From Streptomyces ruber (GTDB lineage Bacteria > Actinomycetota > Actinomycetes > Streptomycetales > Streptomycetaceae), in assembly GCF_014648075.1 (NCBI RefSeq), contig NZ_BMQK01000009.1, positions 62,001 to 126,000 on the forward strand: 64,000 nt of DNA. The letters run 5' to 3'. Under the pieces are notes generated by a model, which searched no databases, was not told the DNA's origin, and worked only from the letters and a program-made list of their open reading frames with translations. Of the stretch, positions 1 through 8,489 are shown one piece after another. The position numbers were made by a program, and so were the translations under genes. The number at the start of each line of letters is the position of its first letter. Position 1 is the first letter of the stretch.

Positions 1-530
1 AGCAGCGCGGGCCACACCTTGAGCAGCGCGCCGAACGCCACCAGCGCGCCCATCACACGCGGGCGGCGCACCCCGGCGACGAGCGCCGCGACCGCCACCG
101 CCGTCACCATCACGTCGTACCGGGCGTACACGGTGGGCCCGATCAGGGGTACGCCCACCACCCACACCCAGGCGCCGCGCCAGGTCCGGCCCGGCCCCCG
201 GCCCGCGTGCAGCAGCAGCGCGAGGACCGCCAGGTCGGCGAGGCAGGCCAGGACGAAGAAAGCCTCCGCGTAGTCCAGGAACGGCAGCAGTCCGGGGGAG
301 AGGATCGGGAGCGCGGCGACGGGCGGGTACTGCCAGGTCACGTCGTCCAGCGGGTACGTGCCGGCGCTCAGGACCTCGTACCAGCCCTGGTAGATGGACC
401 GCACGTCGGTGGTGACGTCCGGGCCGGGGAAGAGGAGCACCCTGAAGACGAAGAGCAGCAGGAGCAGTCTGGTCGCGCCCCACGTCACCAGCAGCAGGGC
501 CGGTGAGCGCCGTATGCCCGCAGTGTCCAC
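1..530 (-). CDS. GT87-family polyprenyl-phosphate mannosyltransferase, N-terminal part (cut by window edge)
   Basis: About 176 residues of the N-terminus are present and the 3' end lies outside the window. The reading frame was translated from the minus strand. It shows a hydrophobic first helix (LLLVTWGATRLLLLLFVFRV), then a non-membrane loop with YQGWYEVLSAGTYPLDD and WQYPPVAALP, then further membrane helices. This early loop with a YPP motif is typical of GT-C family 87 enzymes, membrane alpha-mannosyltransferases that use polyprenyl-phosphate mannose on the outer face of the membrane. The GTG start is chosen because a weak purine-rich stretch precedes it; an in-frame ATG at 569 is possible. 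It is divergent from the PimB-like gene, which fits a role in envelope mannolipids. The family call is good; the exact acceptor is unknown. Confidence 0.72.
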   Translation of the reverse strand, partial: MDTAGIRRSPALLLVTWGATRLLLLLFVFRVLLFPGPDVTTDVRSIYQGWYEVLSAGTYPLDDVTWQYPPVAALPILSPGLLPFLDYAEAFFVLACLADLAVLALLLHAGRGPGRTWRGAWVWVVGVPLIGPTVYARYDVMVTAVAVAALVAGVRRPRVMGALVAFGALLKVWPAL

Positions 531-649
531 GTGTGCCCCTGTTCCTCGGTGTCGCGGGTGGAACGGCATTATCCCCCGCCCGGCTGTGCGCGGGCTGGCA
601 GCGCGGCCGGACGTGGCCGGGAGCTGCGGGTCGGCTAAGGTCGGCGGCG

Positions 650-1792
650 ATGCACAAGACCCTGATCGTGACCAACGACTTCCCGCCCCGGCCCGGTGGC
701 ATCCAGGCGTTCCTGCACAACATGGCGCTGCGCCTGGACCCCGAGCGGGTCGTCGTGTACGCCTCCACCTGGAAGCGGAGCCGGGAGGGCGTGGAGGCGA
801 CGGCCGCCTTCGACGCCGAGCAGCCCTTCACCGTCGTGCGCGACCGGACGACCATGCTGCTGCCGACCCCGGCGGCCACCCGGCGCGCGGTGTCGCTGCT
901 GCGTGAACACGGCTGCACCTCGGTGTGGTTCGGGGCGGCGGCCCCGCTCGGCCTGATGGCACCGGCGCTGCGCCGGGCCGGGGCGGAGCGGCTGGTGGCC
1001 ACGACCCACGGGCACGAGGCCGGCTGGGCGCAGCTGCCCGCCGCGCGGCAACTGCTGGGCCGGATCGGGGAGTCCACCGACACGATCACCTACCTGGGCG
1101 AGTACACGCGCTCCCGCATCGCCACGGCGCTCACCCCGGACGCGGCCGCGCGCATGGTCCAGCTCCCGCCCGGCGTCGACGAGAAGACCTTCCACCCCGG
1201 CTCGGGCGGCGACGAGGTCCGCGCCCGCCTCGGGCTCACCGACCGTCCGGTGGTCGTCTGCGTCTCCCGGCTGGTGCGGCGCAAGGGGCAGGACACGCTG
1301 ATCCGGGCCATGCCGCGCATCCTCGCCCGGCAGCCGGAGACGGTGCTGCTCGTCGTGGGCGGCGGCCCGTACGAGGACGACCTGCGCAGGCTCGCGCGGG
1401 AGACCGGGGTCGCCGACTCGGTGCGGTTCACGGGCTCCGTGCCCTGGTCGGAGCTGCCCGCCCACTACGGCGCCGGTGACGTCTTCGCCATGCCCTGCCG
1501 GACCCGCCGGGGCGGCCTCGACGTCGAGGGCCTCGGCATCGTGTACCTGGAGGCGTCGGCGACGGGTCTGCCCGTGGTGGCGGGCGACTCGGGCGGCGCG
1601 CCGGACGCGGTGCTGGACGGCGAGACCGGCTGGGTGGTGCGCGGCGGCTCCGAGGAGGAGACCGCCGAGCGCGTGCTCGCCCTCCTCGACGACCCCGAGC
1701 TGCGCCGCCGCATGGGGGAGCGGGGGCGCGAGTGGGTCGAGGAGAAGTGGCGCTGGGACCTGCTCGCGGAGCGGCTGGAAGAGCTGCTCTGA
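650..1792 (+). CDS. GT4 glycosyltransferase, PimB-type phosphatidylinositol mannosyltransferase
   Basis: A 380-residue cytosolic GT-B glycosyltransferase that is expected to transfer mannose from GDP-mannose to a phosphatidylinositol mannoside or similar lipid. The N-terminal Rossmann half begins with TNDFPPRPGGIQAFLHNMA, whose Gly-Gly acceptor/donor loop is diagnostic for the family. The second half has RLVRRKGQDTLIRAMP and VVGGGPYEDDLRRLA. The EX7E-type donor site is in EGLGIVYLEASATGLPVV. The stretch RTRRGGLDVEGLGIVYLEA is strongly like mycobacterial PimB' (Rv2188c) as I remember it. The ATG is favoured over longer upstream starts because the conserved TLIVTND begins directly after it; a modest AAGG lies upstream. 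It ends 16 bp from the converging acyl-CoA ligase gene. The mannose donor and lipid acceptor are inferred. Confidence 0.82.
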   Translation: MHKTLIVTNDFPPRPGGIQAFLHNMALRLDPERVVVYASTWKRSREGVEATAAFDAEQPFTVVRDRTTMLLPTPAATRRAVSLLREHGCTSVWFGAAAPLGLMAPALRRAGAERLVATTHGHEAGWAQLPAARQLLGRIGESTDTITYLGEYTRSRIATALTPDAAARMVQLPPGVDEKTFHPGSGGDEVRARLGLTDRPVVVCVSRLVRRKGQDTLIRAMPRILARQPETVLLVVGGGPYEDDLRRLARETGVADSVRFTGSVPWSELPAHYGAGDVFAMPCRTRRGGLDVEGLGIVYLEASATGLPVVAGDSGGAPDAVLDGETGWVVRGGSEEETAERVLALLDDPELRRRMGERGREWVEEKWRWDLLAERLEELL

Positions 1793-1808
1793 GAGCCGCC
1801 CGCACCGC

Positions 1809-3605
1809 TCACTTGCGGTACAGGGCCTCCACCTCGTCCGCGAAGTCCCGCGCCACCACGTTCCGCTTGAGCTTCAGCGACGGCGTGAGGTGGCCCGAGT
1901 CCTCGGTGAACTGGGAGGTCAGGATGCGGAACTTGCGCACCGACTCGGCCTTGGACACCGCGGCGTTACCGTCGTCGACCGCCGACTGGATCGCGGCCAG
2001 CAGGTCCGGGTCCTCGCACAGCGTCGCCGCGGTGGAGCCGGCCGGCTTGCCCCGCTCGGCGCACCAGCGGGCCAGGAAGTCCTCGTCGATGGTGACCAGC
2101 GCGCCCACGAACGGCCGTCCGTCGCCCACCACCATGCACTCCGCGACCAGTGCGTGGGCGCGGATACGGTCCTCGATCACGGCGGGCGCGACGTTCTTGC
2201 CGCCCGCGGTGACGATGATCTCCTTCTTGCGGCCCGTGATGCTGAGGTAGCCGTCCTCGTCGAGGGTGCCGAGGTCACCGGTGTGGAACCAGCCGTCCTT
2301 CAGCGCCTCCTCGGTCGCGGCCGGGTTGTTCCAGTACTCCTTGAACAGGTGCTCGCCGTGCAGCAGCACCTCCCCGTCGTCCGCGATGCGGATCACCGAG
2401 CCGGGCAGCGGCTGGCCCACCGTGCCGATCTTCATCCGGTCCCAGGGGTTGAAGGCGGTGGCGGCGCACGACTCGGTCAGGCCGTAGCCCTCCAGGACCT
2501 TGAAGCCGATGCCCCGGAAGAAGTGGCCGAGGCGCTCGCCCAGCGGGGCGCCACCGGAGACGGCGTACTCGCCGCGGCCGCCGAGGACGGCCCGCAGCTT
2601 GCCGTAGACGAGCTTGTCGAAGACGAAGCGCCTGACCTTGAGGCCGAGGGACGGACCCGAGGGGGTGTCCAGCGCGCGGCTGTACGCGATCGCCGTGTCC
2701 GCCGCGAGATCGAAGATCTTCCCCTTGCCGTCCGCCTGCGCCTTCGCGCGCGCCCCGTTGTAGACCTTCTCGAAGACCCGCGGCACGCCGAGGATCAACG
2801 TGGGCCGGAACGCGGCCAGTTCGTCGGTGAGGTTCTTGATGTCCGGGAGGCAGCCCAGCTTGATCGGGGCCATCATCGGCGCGATCTGCACCAGCCGTCC
2901 GAAGACGTGTGCGAGCGGCAGGAAGAGCAGGACCGAGCACTCTCCCGTACGGAACAGCGGGCGCAGCCGTTCCACGATGTTGCCGCACTCGGCGAAGAAG
3001 CTGCGGTGGGTGAGCACACAGCCCTTGGGGCGGCCGGTCGTGCCGGAGGTGTAGACGATGGTCGCCGGGTCGTCGGCCTTCGCCAGCGAGCTGCGCTCGT
3101 CGACCGTGGCGTCGGTGACGTCCTGGCCGAGCCGGCCGAGCTCCTCCACCGCGCCGGCCTCGAACTGCCACACGTGCTTGAGGGCGGGCAGGCTCTCCCG
3201 CACCGACTCGACGGCCTCCGCGTGGGCCGGCAGCTCCACCACGCAGGCGGTGGCGCCGGAGTCGCCGAGGATCCACTCCACCTGCTCCGGCGAACTCGTC
3301 TCGTACACCGGCACCGTCACGCCGCCCGCGGTCCAGATCGCGAAGTCGAGCAGGGTCCACTCGTAGCGGGTGCGCGACATCAGGCCGACCCGGTCACCGG
3401 GCCCGACGCCCGCGGCGATCAGGCCCTTGGCGGCGGCCCGCACCTCGGCGAGGAACGCGGTGGCGCTGACGTCCTGCCAGCCGGCGTCCGTCCTGCGCGC
3501 GACGACGGCGACGTCCGGGTGCTGCGCGGCGTTTCTGCGGACGATGTCGGTGAGGTTGCCGTCCGTCGGGACCTCGTACAAAGCCGGAAGGCTGAACTCG
3601 CGCAA
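1809..3605 (-). CDS. Long-chain fatty-acid-CoA ligase (FadD15-like AMP-dependent synthetase)
   Basis: A 598-residue member of the adenylate-forming family. It activates long-chain fatty acids to acyl-AMP and then acyl-CoA. Visible motifs are the P-loop-like TIVYTSGTTGRPKG, the A5 motif GYGLTES, the A7 motif GWFHTGD, and the C-terminal hinge and lysine region GRKKEIIVTAGGKNVAP. The TTG start is chosen because GAGGAG lies 7-8 nt before it and the conserved N-terminus REFSLPALYEVP follows directly. Longer starts would lie in non-conserved sequence. The gene sits between a PimB-like mannosyltransferase and a phosphoesterase/SRPBCC/ArsA-like group, the same company that fadD15 keeps in mycobacteria as I recall. 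That suggests a role in supplying acyl chains to envelope lipids rather than beta-oxidation, which is inference. Confidence 0.9.
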   Translation of the reverse strand: MREFSLPALYEVPTDGNLTDIVRRNAAQHPDVAVVARRTDAGWQDVSATAFLAEVRAAAKGLIAAGVGPGDRVGLMSRTRYEWTLLDFAIWTAGGVTVPVYETSSPEQVEWILGDSGATACVVELPAHAEAVESVRESLPALKHVWQFEAGAVEELGRLGQDVTDATVDERSSLAKADDPATIVYTSGTTGRPKGCVLTHRSFFAECGNIVERLRPLFRTGECSVLLFLPLAHVFGRLVQIAPMMAPIKLGCLPDIKNLTDELAAFRPTLILGVPRVFEKVYNGARAKAQADGKGKIFDLAADTAIAYSRALDTPSGPSLGLKVRRFVFDKLVYGKLRAVLGGRGEYAVSGGAPLGERLGHFFRGIGFKVLEGYGLTESCAATAFNPWDRMKIGTVGQPLPGSVIRIADDGEVLLHGEHLFKEYWNNPAATEEALKDGWFHTGDLGTLDEDGYLSITGRKKEIIVTAGGKNVAPAVIEDRIRAHALVAECMVVGDGRPFVGALVTIDEDFLARWCAERGKPAGSTAATLCEDPDLLAAIQSAVDDGNAAVSKAESVRKFRILTSQFTEDSGHLTPSLKLKRNVVARDFADEVEALYRK

Positions 3606-3886
3606 GACTGCTGCTCCTCTTCGGGCGCCGGCGCCACGACTCTGTGTTGCTGCGACGGTGCGGTCCAAGGCTCGGGCAGGTGCTCCGGGACCCTCTGTGG
3701 ACATTCCGAGCACGGACCGGACTGCCCGGACGTTACCCGCCGGTATGACCCCGCGACAGGGGGTCTCGGCGAGATGTTCTCTCCATCACATGTGGGGAGT
3801 GCCCCGCCGCACAGTAGTCCACGGCCTTCACGACTGGCCAGTAATCGCAGGTCCGGCGCCTCTGTTCACATCCGCACCATGCGTCC

Positions 3887-3892
3887 TATCTT
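3887..3892 (+). promoter_or_regulatory. -10 box of a leaderless promoter for the phosphoesterase gene
   Basis: TATCTT lies 7 nt before the ATG, so transcription should begin at or next to the start codon. A TTCACA that could act as -35 lies 16-17 bp further upstream. No Shine-Dalgarno sequence is present. The string from -10 to start codon is almost identical to that of the gene at 8490. Confidence 0.6.
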
Positions 3893-3899
3893 GATCGGC

Positions 3900-4697
3900 A
3901 TGGCACCCACGAACGGCGGTCATCGCAGGACGCGCGTCCACGTGGTCAGCGACGTGCACGGCAACGCGGCGGACCTGGCCCGGGCGGGCGAGGGCGCCGA
4001 CGCCCTGGTCTGCCTCGGTGACCTGATGCTCTTCCTCGACTACGCCGACCACTCGCGCGGCATCTTCCCCGATCTCTTCGGGGTCGAGAACGCCGACCGG
4101 ATCGTGGAGCTGCGCACCGCCCGCCGCTTCGAGGAGGCCTGCGACTTCGGGGCCCGGCTGTGGGCGGGCATCGAGGACGACCGGGCCGAGGTCGTCGAGA
4201 AGGCGGTCCGCAGACAGTACGCGGAACTGTTCGCGGCCTTCCCGACCCCGACGTACGCCACCTACGGCAACGTCGACATGCCGGCCCTGTGGCCCGAGTA
4301 CGCCGGTCCCGGCACCACCGTCCTGGACGGGCAGCGCGTCGAGATCGGCGGCCGGACCTTCGGCTTCGTCGGCGGCGGCCTGCGCACCCCGATGCGGACC
4401 CCGTTCGAGATCAGCGACGAGGAGTACGCGGCGAAGATAGAGGCGGTCGGCGAGGTCGACGTGCTCTGCACGCACATCCCTCCCGAGGTGCCGGAACTTG
4501 TGTACGACACGGTCGCCCGGCGCTTCGAGCGCGGCAGCCGCGCCCTGCTGGAGGCCATCCGCCGCACCCGGCCCCGCTACTCCCTCTTCGGTCACGTCCA
4601 CCAGCCGCTGGCACGGCGGATGCGGATCGGGGCGACCGAGTGCGTCAACGTCGGGCACTTCGCGGCGAGCGGGAAGCCGTACGCGCTGGAGTGGTGA
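3900..4697 (+). CDS. Calcineurin-like metallophosphoesterase
   Basis: A 265-residue dinuclear-metal phosphoesterase. Motifs in order are the metal ligands DVHGN (about residues 16-20), CLGDLM (GD motif), YGNVDM (GNxD/H motif), CTHIPPE and GHVHQPL near the C-terminus, which together complete the metallophos fold. Such proteins hydrolyse phosphomonoesters or diesters in the cytosol; the substrate cannot be read from the sequence. The ATG at 3900 is preferred over an upstream in-frame ATG because a -10 box lies 7 nt before it, giving a leaderless mRNA. It is followed by an SRPBCC gene after a 203-bp gap that carries its own promoter-like sequence, so the two need not be cotranscribed. Confidence 0.85.
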   Translation: MAPTNGGHRRTRVHVVSDVHGNAADLARAGEGADALVCLGDLMLFLDYADHSRGIFPDLFGVENADRIVELRTARRFEEACDFGARLWAGIEDDRAEVVEKAVRRQYAELFAAFPTPTYATYGNVDMPALWPEYAGPGTTVLDGQRVEIGGRTFGFVGGGLRTPMRTPFEISDEEYAAKIEAVGEVDVLCTHIPPEVPELVYDTVARRFERGSRALLEAIRRTRPRYSLFGHVHQPLARRMRIGATECVNVGHFAASGKPYALEW

Positions 4698-4900
4698 GAG
4701 GGGCGGGCGGGGCGGCAGCGGGAGGAGGGTGTCTGGCGACCCCCGTGAACCGGACGAACCCCAGGTCGGGTGCCGACGCTCCGGCGGGCGCGCGGTAGCC
4801 TTCACGCTGCACACACGTGCGTACGATCCCCCTCCCCGGGCCAGGCCCCGCCGGCCGGGGGCGACCTTCGATCCGGACCGCATCTGGAGGAGCCACGGCG

Positions 4901-5356
4901 ATGGCGGAACACACCAGTTCGAGCATCACGATCGAGGCGGCACCGGCCGACGTCATGGGCGTGATCGCCGACTTCGCCCGCTACCCGGACTGGACCGGCG
5001 AGGTGAAGGACGCCGAGGTCCTCGCGACCGACGACCAGGGCCGCGCCGAGCAGGTCCGCCTCGTCATGGACGCGGGCGCGATCAAGGACGACCAGGTCCT
5101 CGCCTACACCTGGACCGGCGCCCACGAGGTCTCCTGGACCCTGGTGAAGTCCCAGATGCTGCGCCAGCTCGACGGCTCGTACCTCCTCCGGCCGGCCGGT
5201 CCCGACGCCACCGAGGTCACCTACCGGCTCACGGTCGACGTCAAGATGCCCATGATCGGCCTGATCAAGCGCAAGGCGGAGAAGGTCATCATCGACCGCG
5301 CGCTGGCCGGCCTGAAGAAGAGGGTCGAGGCGGCGGCCGGAGCCGGGGCGCAGTAA
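4901..5356 (+). CDS. SRPBCC (START-like, polyketide cyclase/dehydrase-type) protein
   Basis: A 151-residue single-domain protein of the SRPBCC helix-grip fold. It has the characteristic N-terminal pattern SSITIEAAPADVMGVIADFARYPDW, here described by its key residues: a beta strand, then Ala-Pro-Ala-Asp-Val and the PDW turn. The C-terminal long helix begins near IGLIKRKAEKVI. The fold binds hydrophobic ligands such as lipids or polyketides, and no catalytic residues are evident. A perfect GGAGGAG ribosome site stands 8 nt before the ATG. In mycobacteria a similar protein (Rv2185c, from memory) also lies next to an ArsA-like gene and fadD15, so a lipid-binding role alongside those partners is plausible but unproven. 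Confidence 0.85.
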   Translation: MAEHTSSSITIEAAPADVMGVIADFARYPDWTGEVKDAEVLATDDQGRAEQVRLVMDAGAIKDDQVLAYTWTGAHEVSWTLVKSQMLRQLDGSYLLRPAGPDATEVTYRLTVDVKMPMIGLIKRKAEKVIIDRALAGLKKRVEAAAGAGAQ

Positions 5357-5430
5357 CGGGCCGACGGACCGGGGCGGGCCCCGTGGCGACCGGCGCGCCG
5401 TCCGCGGGGCGCCGCGGCGGATCCTGTCGT

Positions 5431-5508
5431 ACGGGTGCCGGCCGCGCCCGAGCGGCGGGAGCCGCACCCGCACGGGTGCCGGCCGCGCCCGAGCGGCCGG
5501 AGCCGCAC
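5431..5508. repeat. Pair of 37-bp direct repeats, 41-bp period
   Basis: Two copies (5431-5467 and 5472-5508) differ at one position. Each contains GGTGCCGGCC and GGAGCCGCAC with short internal complementarity. They fill the gap between the SRPBCC and ArsA-like genes. They may form terminator-like hairpins in RNA, but no U-tract follows. Confidence 0.75.
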
Positions 5509-5582
5509 GTCGGCACGGTCCCGCGCACCGGTCCGTGATCCCCCCGCACCGGACGGTGATCTCCCCGCCCGCGGTGCGCGGG

Positions 5583-5588
5583 TAGCGT
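5583..5588 (+). promoter_or_regulatory. Possible leaderless -10 box for the ArsA-like gene
   Basis: TAGCGT is placed 8 nt before the ATG, and there is no Shine-Dalgarno sequence. The spacing is slightly longer than the usual 6-7 nt. Confidence 0.4.
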
Positions 5589-5596
5589 TCACCCCC

Positions 5597-6790
5597 ATGC
5601 GCTCCATCCTGATCACCGGTCCCGGCGGCAGCGGCCGTACGACCGTCGCGGCGGCCACCGCGCTGGACGCCGCCCGCGACGGCACCCGCACCCTCGTGCT
5701 CAGCGCCGACCGCGCCGACAGCCTCGGCGCCGCGCTCGGCGTCCCCACCGGGGACCGGCCCGTCGAGGCGGCGCCCGGGCTCACCGCGTGGCGCCCCGAC
5801 GCGGCGCACGGCTTCCGGGAGGACCTGGTCGCCCTCCAGGAACGGGCGGCCACCGTCCTCGACCTGCTCGGCGCCTCCCGGCTCGACGCCGAGGAGGTCA
5901 CGCCCCTGCCCGGCGCCGGGGAGCTCGCCCTGCTGCGCGCCCTGCGCGACACCGTCCTCGCCGGGCGCCACGACCTGCTCGTCGTCGACCTGCCCCCGGC
6001 CCCGCACGCCCTCGACCTGCTCGCCCTCCCCGAGGAGCTGCGCCGCTACCTGCGCCGGCTGCTGCCCCCGGAACGGCAGGCCGCCCGCGCCCTGCGCCCC
6101 GTGCTCGGCCGCCTCGCGGGCGTCCCCATGCCCGCCGAGTGGCTGTACGAGACGGCCGCCCGCTGGGACGCCGAACTGGCCGCCGTACAGGCCGTCCTGG
6201 AGGAACCCGCCACGACCGTACGGCTGGTCGCCGAGCCCGGCCCGGGCGGTGCCGACCAGGTGCGTGCCGCCCGGACCGGCCTCGCCCTGCGCGGACTGCG
6301 TCCGGACGCGCTGGTCGCCAACCGTGTGCTGCCGCCCGCCACGCCCGACACCTGGCTCGCCGGGCCCGTCGCCCAGCAGCGCAAGGTCCTGGAGGAGTGG
6401 CGGGACACGTACGGAAGCGGGCGGGCGGCGCCGCCGCCGGTGCACGAGGTCGCCCACCTCGGTCGCGACCCCCGTGGCGGCGACGACCTCACGGCGCTCG
6501 GGGTGCCCGGCGCCGTCCCCGCGCCCGCCCCGGTCGCGTGGCCCGTCACCGACGCCCTCGCCGACGAGGGCGTCCTGGTCTGGCACATCCCGCTGCCCGG
6601 CGCGGTACGCGAGGAACTCGACCTGATCCGGCGCGGCGACGAGATCGTCGTCACCGCCGGGGGGACCCGCCGCATCGTCCCGCTGCCCTCGGCCCTGCGC
6701 CGGTGCACGGTGCGGGGCGCGGCCCTGCGCGAGGGGGAGCTGCGCATCCGGTTCGCACCCGACCCCGAGCTGTGGCCGAAGGGCCGCTGA
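5597..6790 (+). CDS. ArsA/Get3-like ATPase with an altered P-loop
   Basis: A 397-residue relative of the ArsA/Get3 SIMIBI ATPases. The N-terminus is ITGPGGSGRTTVAAATAL, where the invariant P-loop lysine (GKT) is replaced by arginine. The ArsA signature DTAPTGHTLRLLQLP appears in changed form as DLPPAPHALDLLALP. A second nucleotide-fold region follows, with LVANRVLPP. The C-terminal part after about residue 330 (IPLPG through IVTAGGTRRIVPLP) resembles the small C-terminal beta domain of bacterial ArsA-like proteins. Family members bind tail-anchored proteins or lipid-linked clients rather than arsenite in most bacteria without ArsB, and no ArsB is seen here. The start fits the beginning of the P-loop strand. 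Function is unknown, and ATP hydrolysis may be impaired. Confidence 0.8.
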   Translation: MRSILITGPGGSGRTTVAAATALDAARDGTRTLVLSADRADSLGAALGVPTGDRPVEAAPGLTAWRPDAAHGFREDLVALQERAATVLDLLGASRLDAEEVTPLPGAGELALLRALRDTVLAGRHDLLVVDLPPAPHALDLLALPEELRRYLRRLLPPERQAARALRPVLGRLAGVPMPAEWLYETAARWDAELAAVQAVLEEPATTVRLVAEPGPGGADQVRAARTGLALRGLRPDALVANRVLPPATPDTWLAGPVAQQRKVLEEWRDTYGSGRAAPPPVHEVAHLGRDPRGGDDLTALGVPGAVPAPAPVAWPVTDALADEGVLVWHIPLPGAVREELDLIRRGDEIVVTAGGTRRIVPLPSALRRCTVRGAALREGELRIRFAPDPELWPKGR

Positions 6791-6922
6791 ACCGCCGCCC
6801 GCCCCGGGGAGGGACGGGTCCGGAAGACGCCGGGCGACCGCGCGCCACGGGCGCGCGGGGTGAACCGGGCGCTGCCGTTCGGGTACCGTCGAAAGCACGC
6901 ATCCCAGTCACAGGAGTCCGCC

Positions 6923-7408
6923 ATGAGCGAAGAGCGCCCCCCGTCCGACGCCGCTCACGAGAAGGCGGCCGACGAGGTGCGAGCCGCCCGCACGGCCGAT
7001 CCGGACGCCTGGGCGACGGCCTGCGAGGAGGACCTCGCGGCGGAGAAGGCCCGGCGCCGCGAGCGGTACGGGCCGCCCCCGGGATCGGCCGCCGAGGAAC
7101 TGCGCAAACTGGTCGACGCCGTCGCCGACAAGCTGTCCGGGCTGCAGTCGCCGCTGCTCGGCGCCGCCGCCTCGGGCACGGCGCAGCAGATGGTGAACCA
7201 GGTGGTGCGCCAGGCGAAGGCCGCGGTGGAACCCGTGATCGAGCGCAACCCCCAGGTCTTCGACCACCTGGCCGCGGCCGGCTCCGAACTGCTCGCCGCC
7301 TACCGTTCGGCGGTCCAGGCCCAGGAGCGGCGCTGGACCGGCCGGGGCACCGGCCGCCGGGACGAGGGTGAGGGTCCCGGCCACGGTGAGCGCATCGACG
7401 TGGACTGA
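6923..7408 (+). CDS. DUF5304-type hypothetical protein
   Basis: A 161-residue charged, soluble protein with no signal peptide or membrane segment. The N-terminal half is rich in Glu, Ala and Arg (EDLAAEKARRRERYG) and probably helical. A central amphipathic region, LRKLVDAVADKLSGL, precedes a Gly/Arg-rich tail. I recognise it only as the conserved Streptomyces hypothetical usually found between the ArsA-like gene and glucokinase. CAGGAG is well placed before the ATG. It is followed after 55 bp by glkA in the same direction. No function is proposed. Confidence 0.75.
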   Translation: MSEERPPSDAAHEKAADEVRAARTADPDAWATACEEDLAAEKARRRERYGPPPGSAAEELRKLVDAVADKLSGLQSPLLGAAASGTAQQMVNQVVRQAKAAVEPVIERNPQVFDHLAAAGSELLAAYRSAVQAQERRWTGRGTGRRDEGEGPGHGERIDVD

Positions 7409-7463
7409 CGGTTCCCTCGGGTACGGTTGGCCGTAGCGGGGCTCGACCGAAACTGAGGGATTC

Positions 7464-8417
7464 ATGGGACTCACCATCGGCGTCGACATCGGCGGCACGA
7501 AGATCGCGGCCGGCGTGGTCGACGAGGAAGGCAACATCCTCTCGACCCACAAGGTGCCGACCCCGGGCACCCCCGAGGGCATCGTGGACGCCATCGCCTC
7601 CGCCGTCGACGGCGCGCGGGCCGGCCACGAGATCGTCGGTGTCGGCATCGGCGCCGCCGGCTACGTGAACCGGCAGCGCTCGACGGTCTACTTCGCGCCC
7701 AACATCGACTGGCGGCAGGAGCCGCTCAAGGAGAAGGTCGAGGCGCGCGTCGGCCTGCCGGTCGTGGTGGAGAACGACGCGAACGCGGCCGCGTGGGGCG
7801 AGTACAAGTTCGGCGCGGGCAAGGGCCACCGCAACGTCATCTGCATCACGCTCGGCACCGGCCTCGGCGGCGGCATCATCATCGGCAACAAGCTGCGCCG
7901 CGGCCACTTCGGCGTGGCCGCCGAGTTCGGCCACATCCGGATGGTGCCCGACGGTCTGCTGTGCGGCTGCGGCTCGCAGGGCTGCTGGGAGCAGTACGCC
8001 TCCGGCCGCGCCCTCGTGCGGTACGCCAAGCAGCGCGCGAACGCCACGCCGGAGCGCGCCGAGGTACTGCTCTCGCTGGGCGACGGCTCCCCCGAGGGCA
8101 TCGAGGGCAAGCACATCTCCATGGCCGCGCGCCAGGGCGACCCGGTGGCCGTCGACTCCTACCGCGAGCTGGCCCGCTGGGCCGGTGCGGGCCTCGCCGA
8201 CCTGGCGTCGCTGTTCGACCCGTCCGCGTTCATCGTCGGCGGCGGCCTGTCGGACGAGGGCGAGCTGGTCCTCGACCCGATCCGCAAGTCGTACAAGCGC
8301 TGGCTGGTGGGCAGCCACCTCCGCCCGGTGGCCGACGTGATCGCCGCCCAGCTCGGCAACGAGGCGGGACTGGTGGGCGCGGCGGACCTGGCCAGGGAAC
8401 CCGACCCGATCATGTGA
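7464..8417 (+). CDS. glkA: ROK-family glucokinase
   Basis: A 317-residue cytosolic ATP-dependent glucose kinase. It has the N-terminal phosphate loop GVDIGGTKIAAGVVD, the catalytic base region VENDANAAAWGEY, the ROK zinc site CGCGSQGCWEQYASG, and the adenosine motif VGGGLSDEG. Length and motifs match Streptomyces glkA, which both phosphorylates glucose and is needed for glucose repression of alternative carbon genes (known for S. coelicolor). GAGGGA lies 4 nt before the ATG. A terminator-like hairpin follows the gene, so it may end the transcript that begins upstream of the DUF5304 gene or form its own unit. Confidence 0.96.
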   Translation: MGLTIGVDIGGTKIAAGVVDEEGNILSTHKVPTPGTPEGIVDAIASAVDGARAGHEIVGVGIGAAGYVNRQRSTVYFAPNIDWRQEPLKEKVEARVGLPVVVENDANAAAWGEYKFGAGKGHRNVICITLGTGLGGGIIIGNKLRRGHFGVAAEFGHIRMVPDGLLCGCGSQGCWEQYASGRALVRYAKQRANATPERAEVLLSLGDGSPEGIEGKHISMAARQGDPVAVDSYRELARWAGAGLADLASLFDPSAFIVGGGLSDEGELVLDPIRKSYKRWLVGSHLRPVADVIAAQLGNEAGLVGAADLAREPDPIM

Positions 8418-8436
8418 GAGCGACGGCTCCTCGTAC

Positions 8437-8471
8437 GCGCCCGCCGCCCCCGTCCCGGGGACGGCGGGCGC
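8437..8471 (+). terminator. GC-rich hairpin after glkA
   Basis: A ten-base-pair stem (GCGCCCGCCG with its complement) is extended by four more pairs beyond one mismatch, around a short loop. No T-tract follows, as is common for Streptomyces terminators. The hairpin abuts the -10 box of the next gene. Confidence 0.6.
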
Positions 8472-8476
8472 GGGCG

Positions 8477-8482
8477 TATCTT
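8477..8482 (+). promoter_or_regulatory. -10 box of a leaderless promoter for the EEP nuclease gene
   Basis: TATCTT stands 7 nt before the ATG with no ribosome binding site. The sequence TATCTTGATCGTCATGGC matches that at 3887-3904 except for one base. Confidence 0.6.
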
Positions 8483-8489
8483 GATCGTC

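Noticed and set aside
635-1465. Long open frame antisense to the PimB-like gene
   Set aside because: A GC-rich shadow frame: Arg/Gly/Pro/His-rich product, no ribosome site, and fully inside a gene with clear motifs.
1476-4697. Apparent 1073-codon frame spanning three genes
   Set aside because: It results from frame continuity through antisense DNA; only the last 265 codons (phosphoesterase) have protein motifs.
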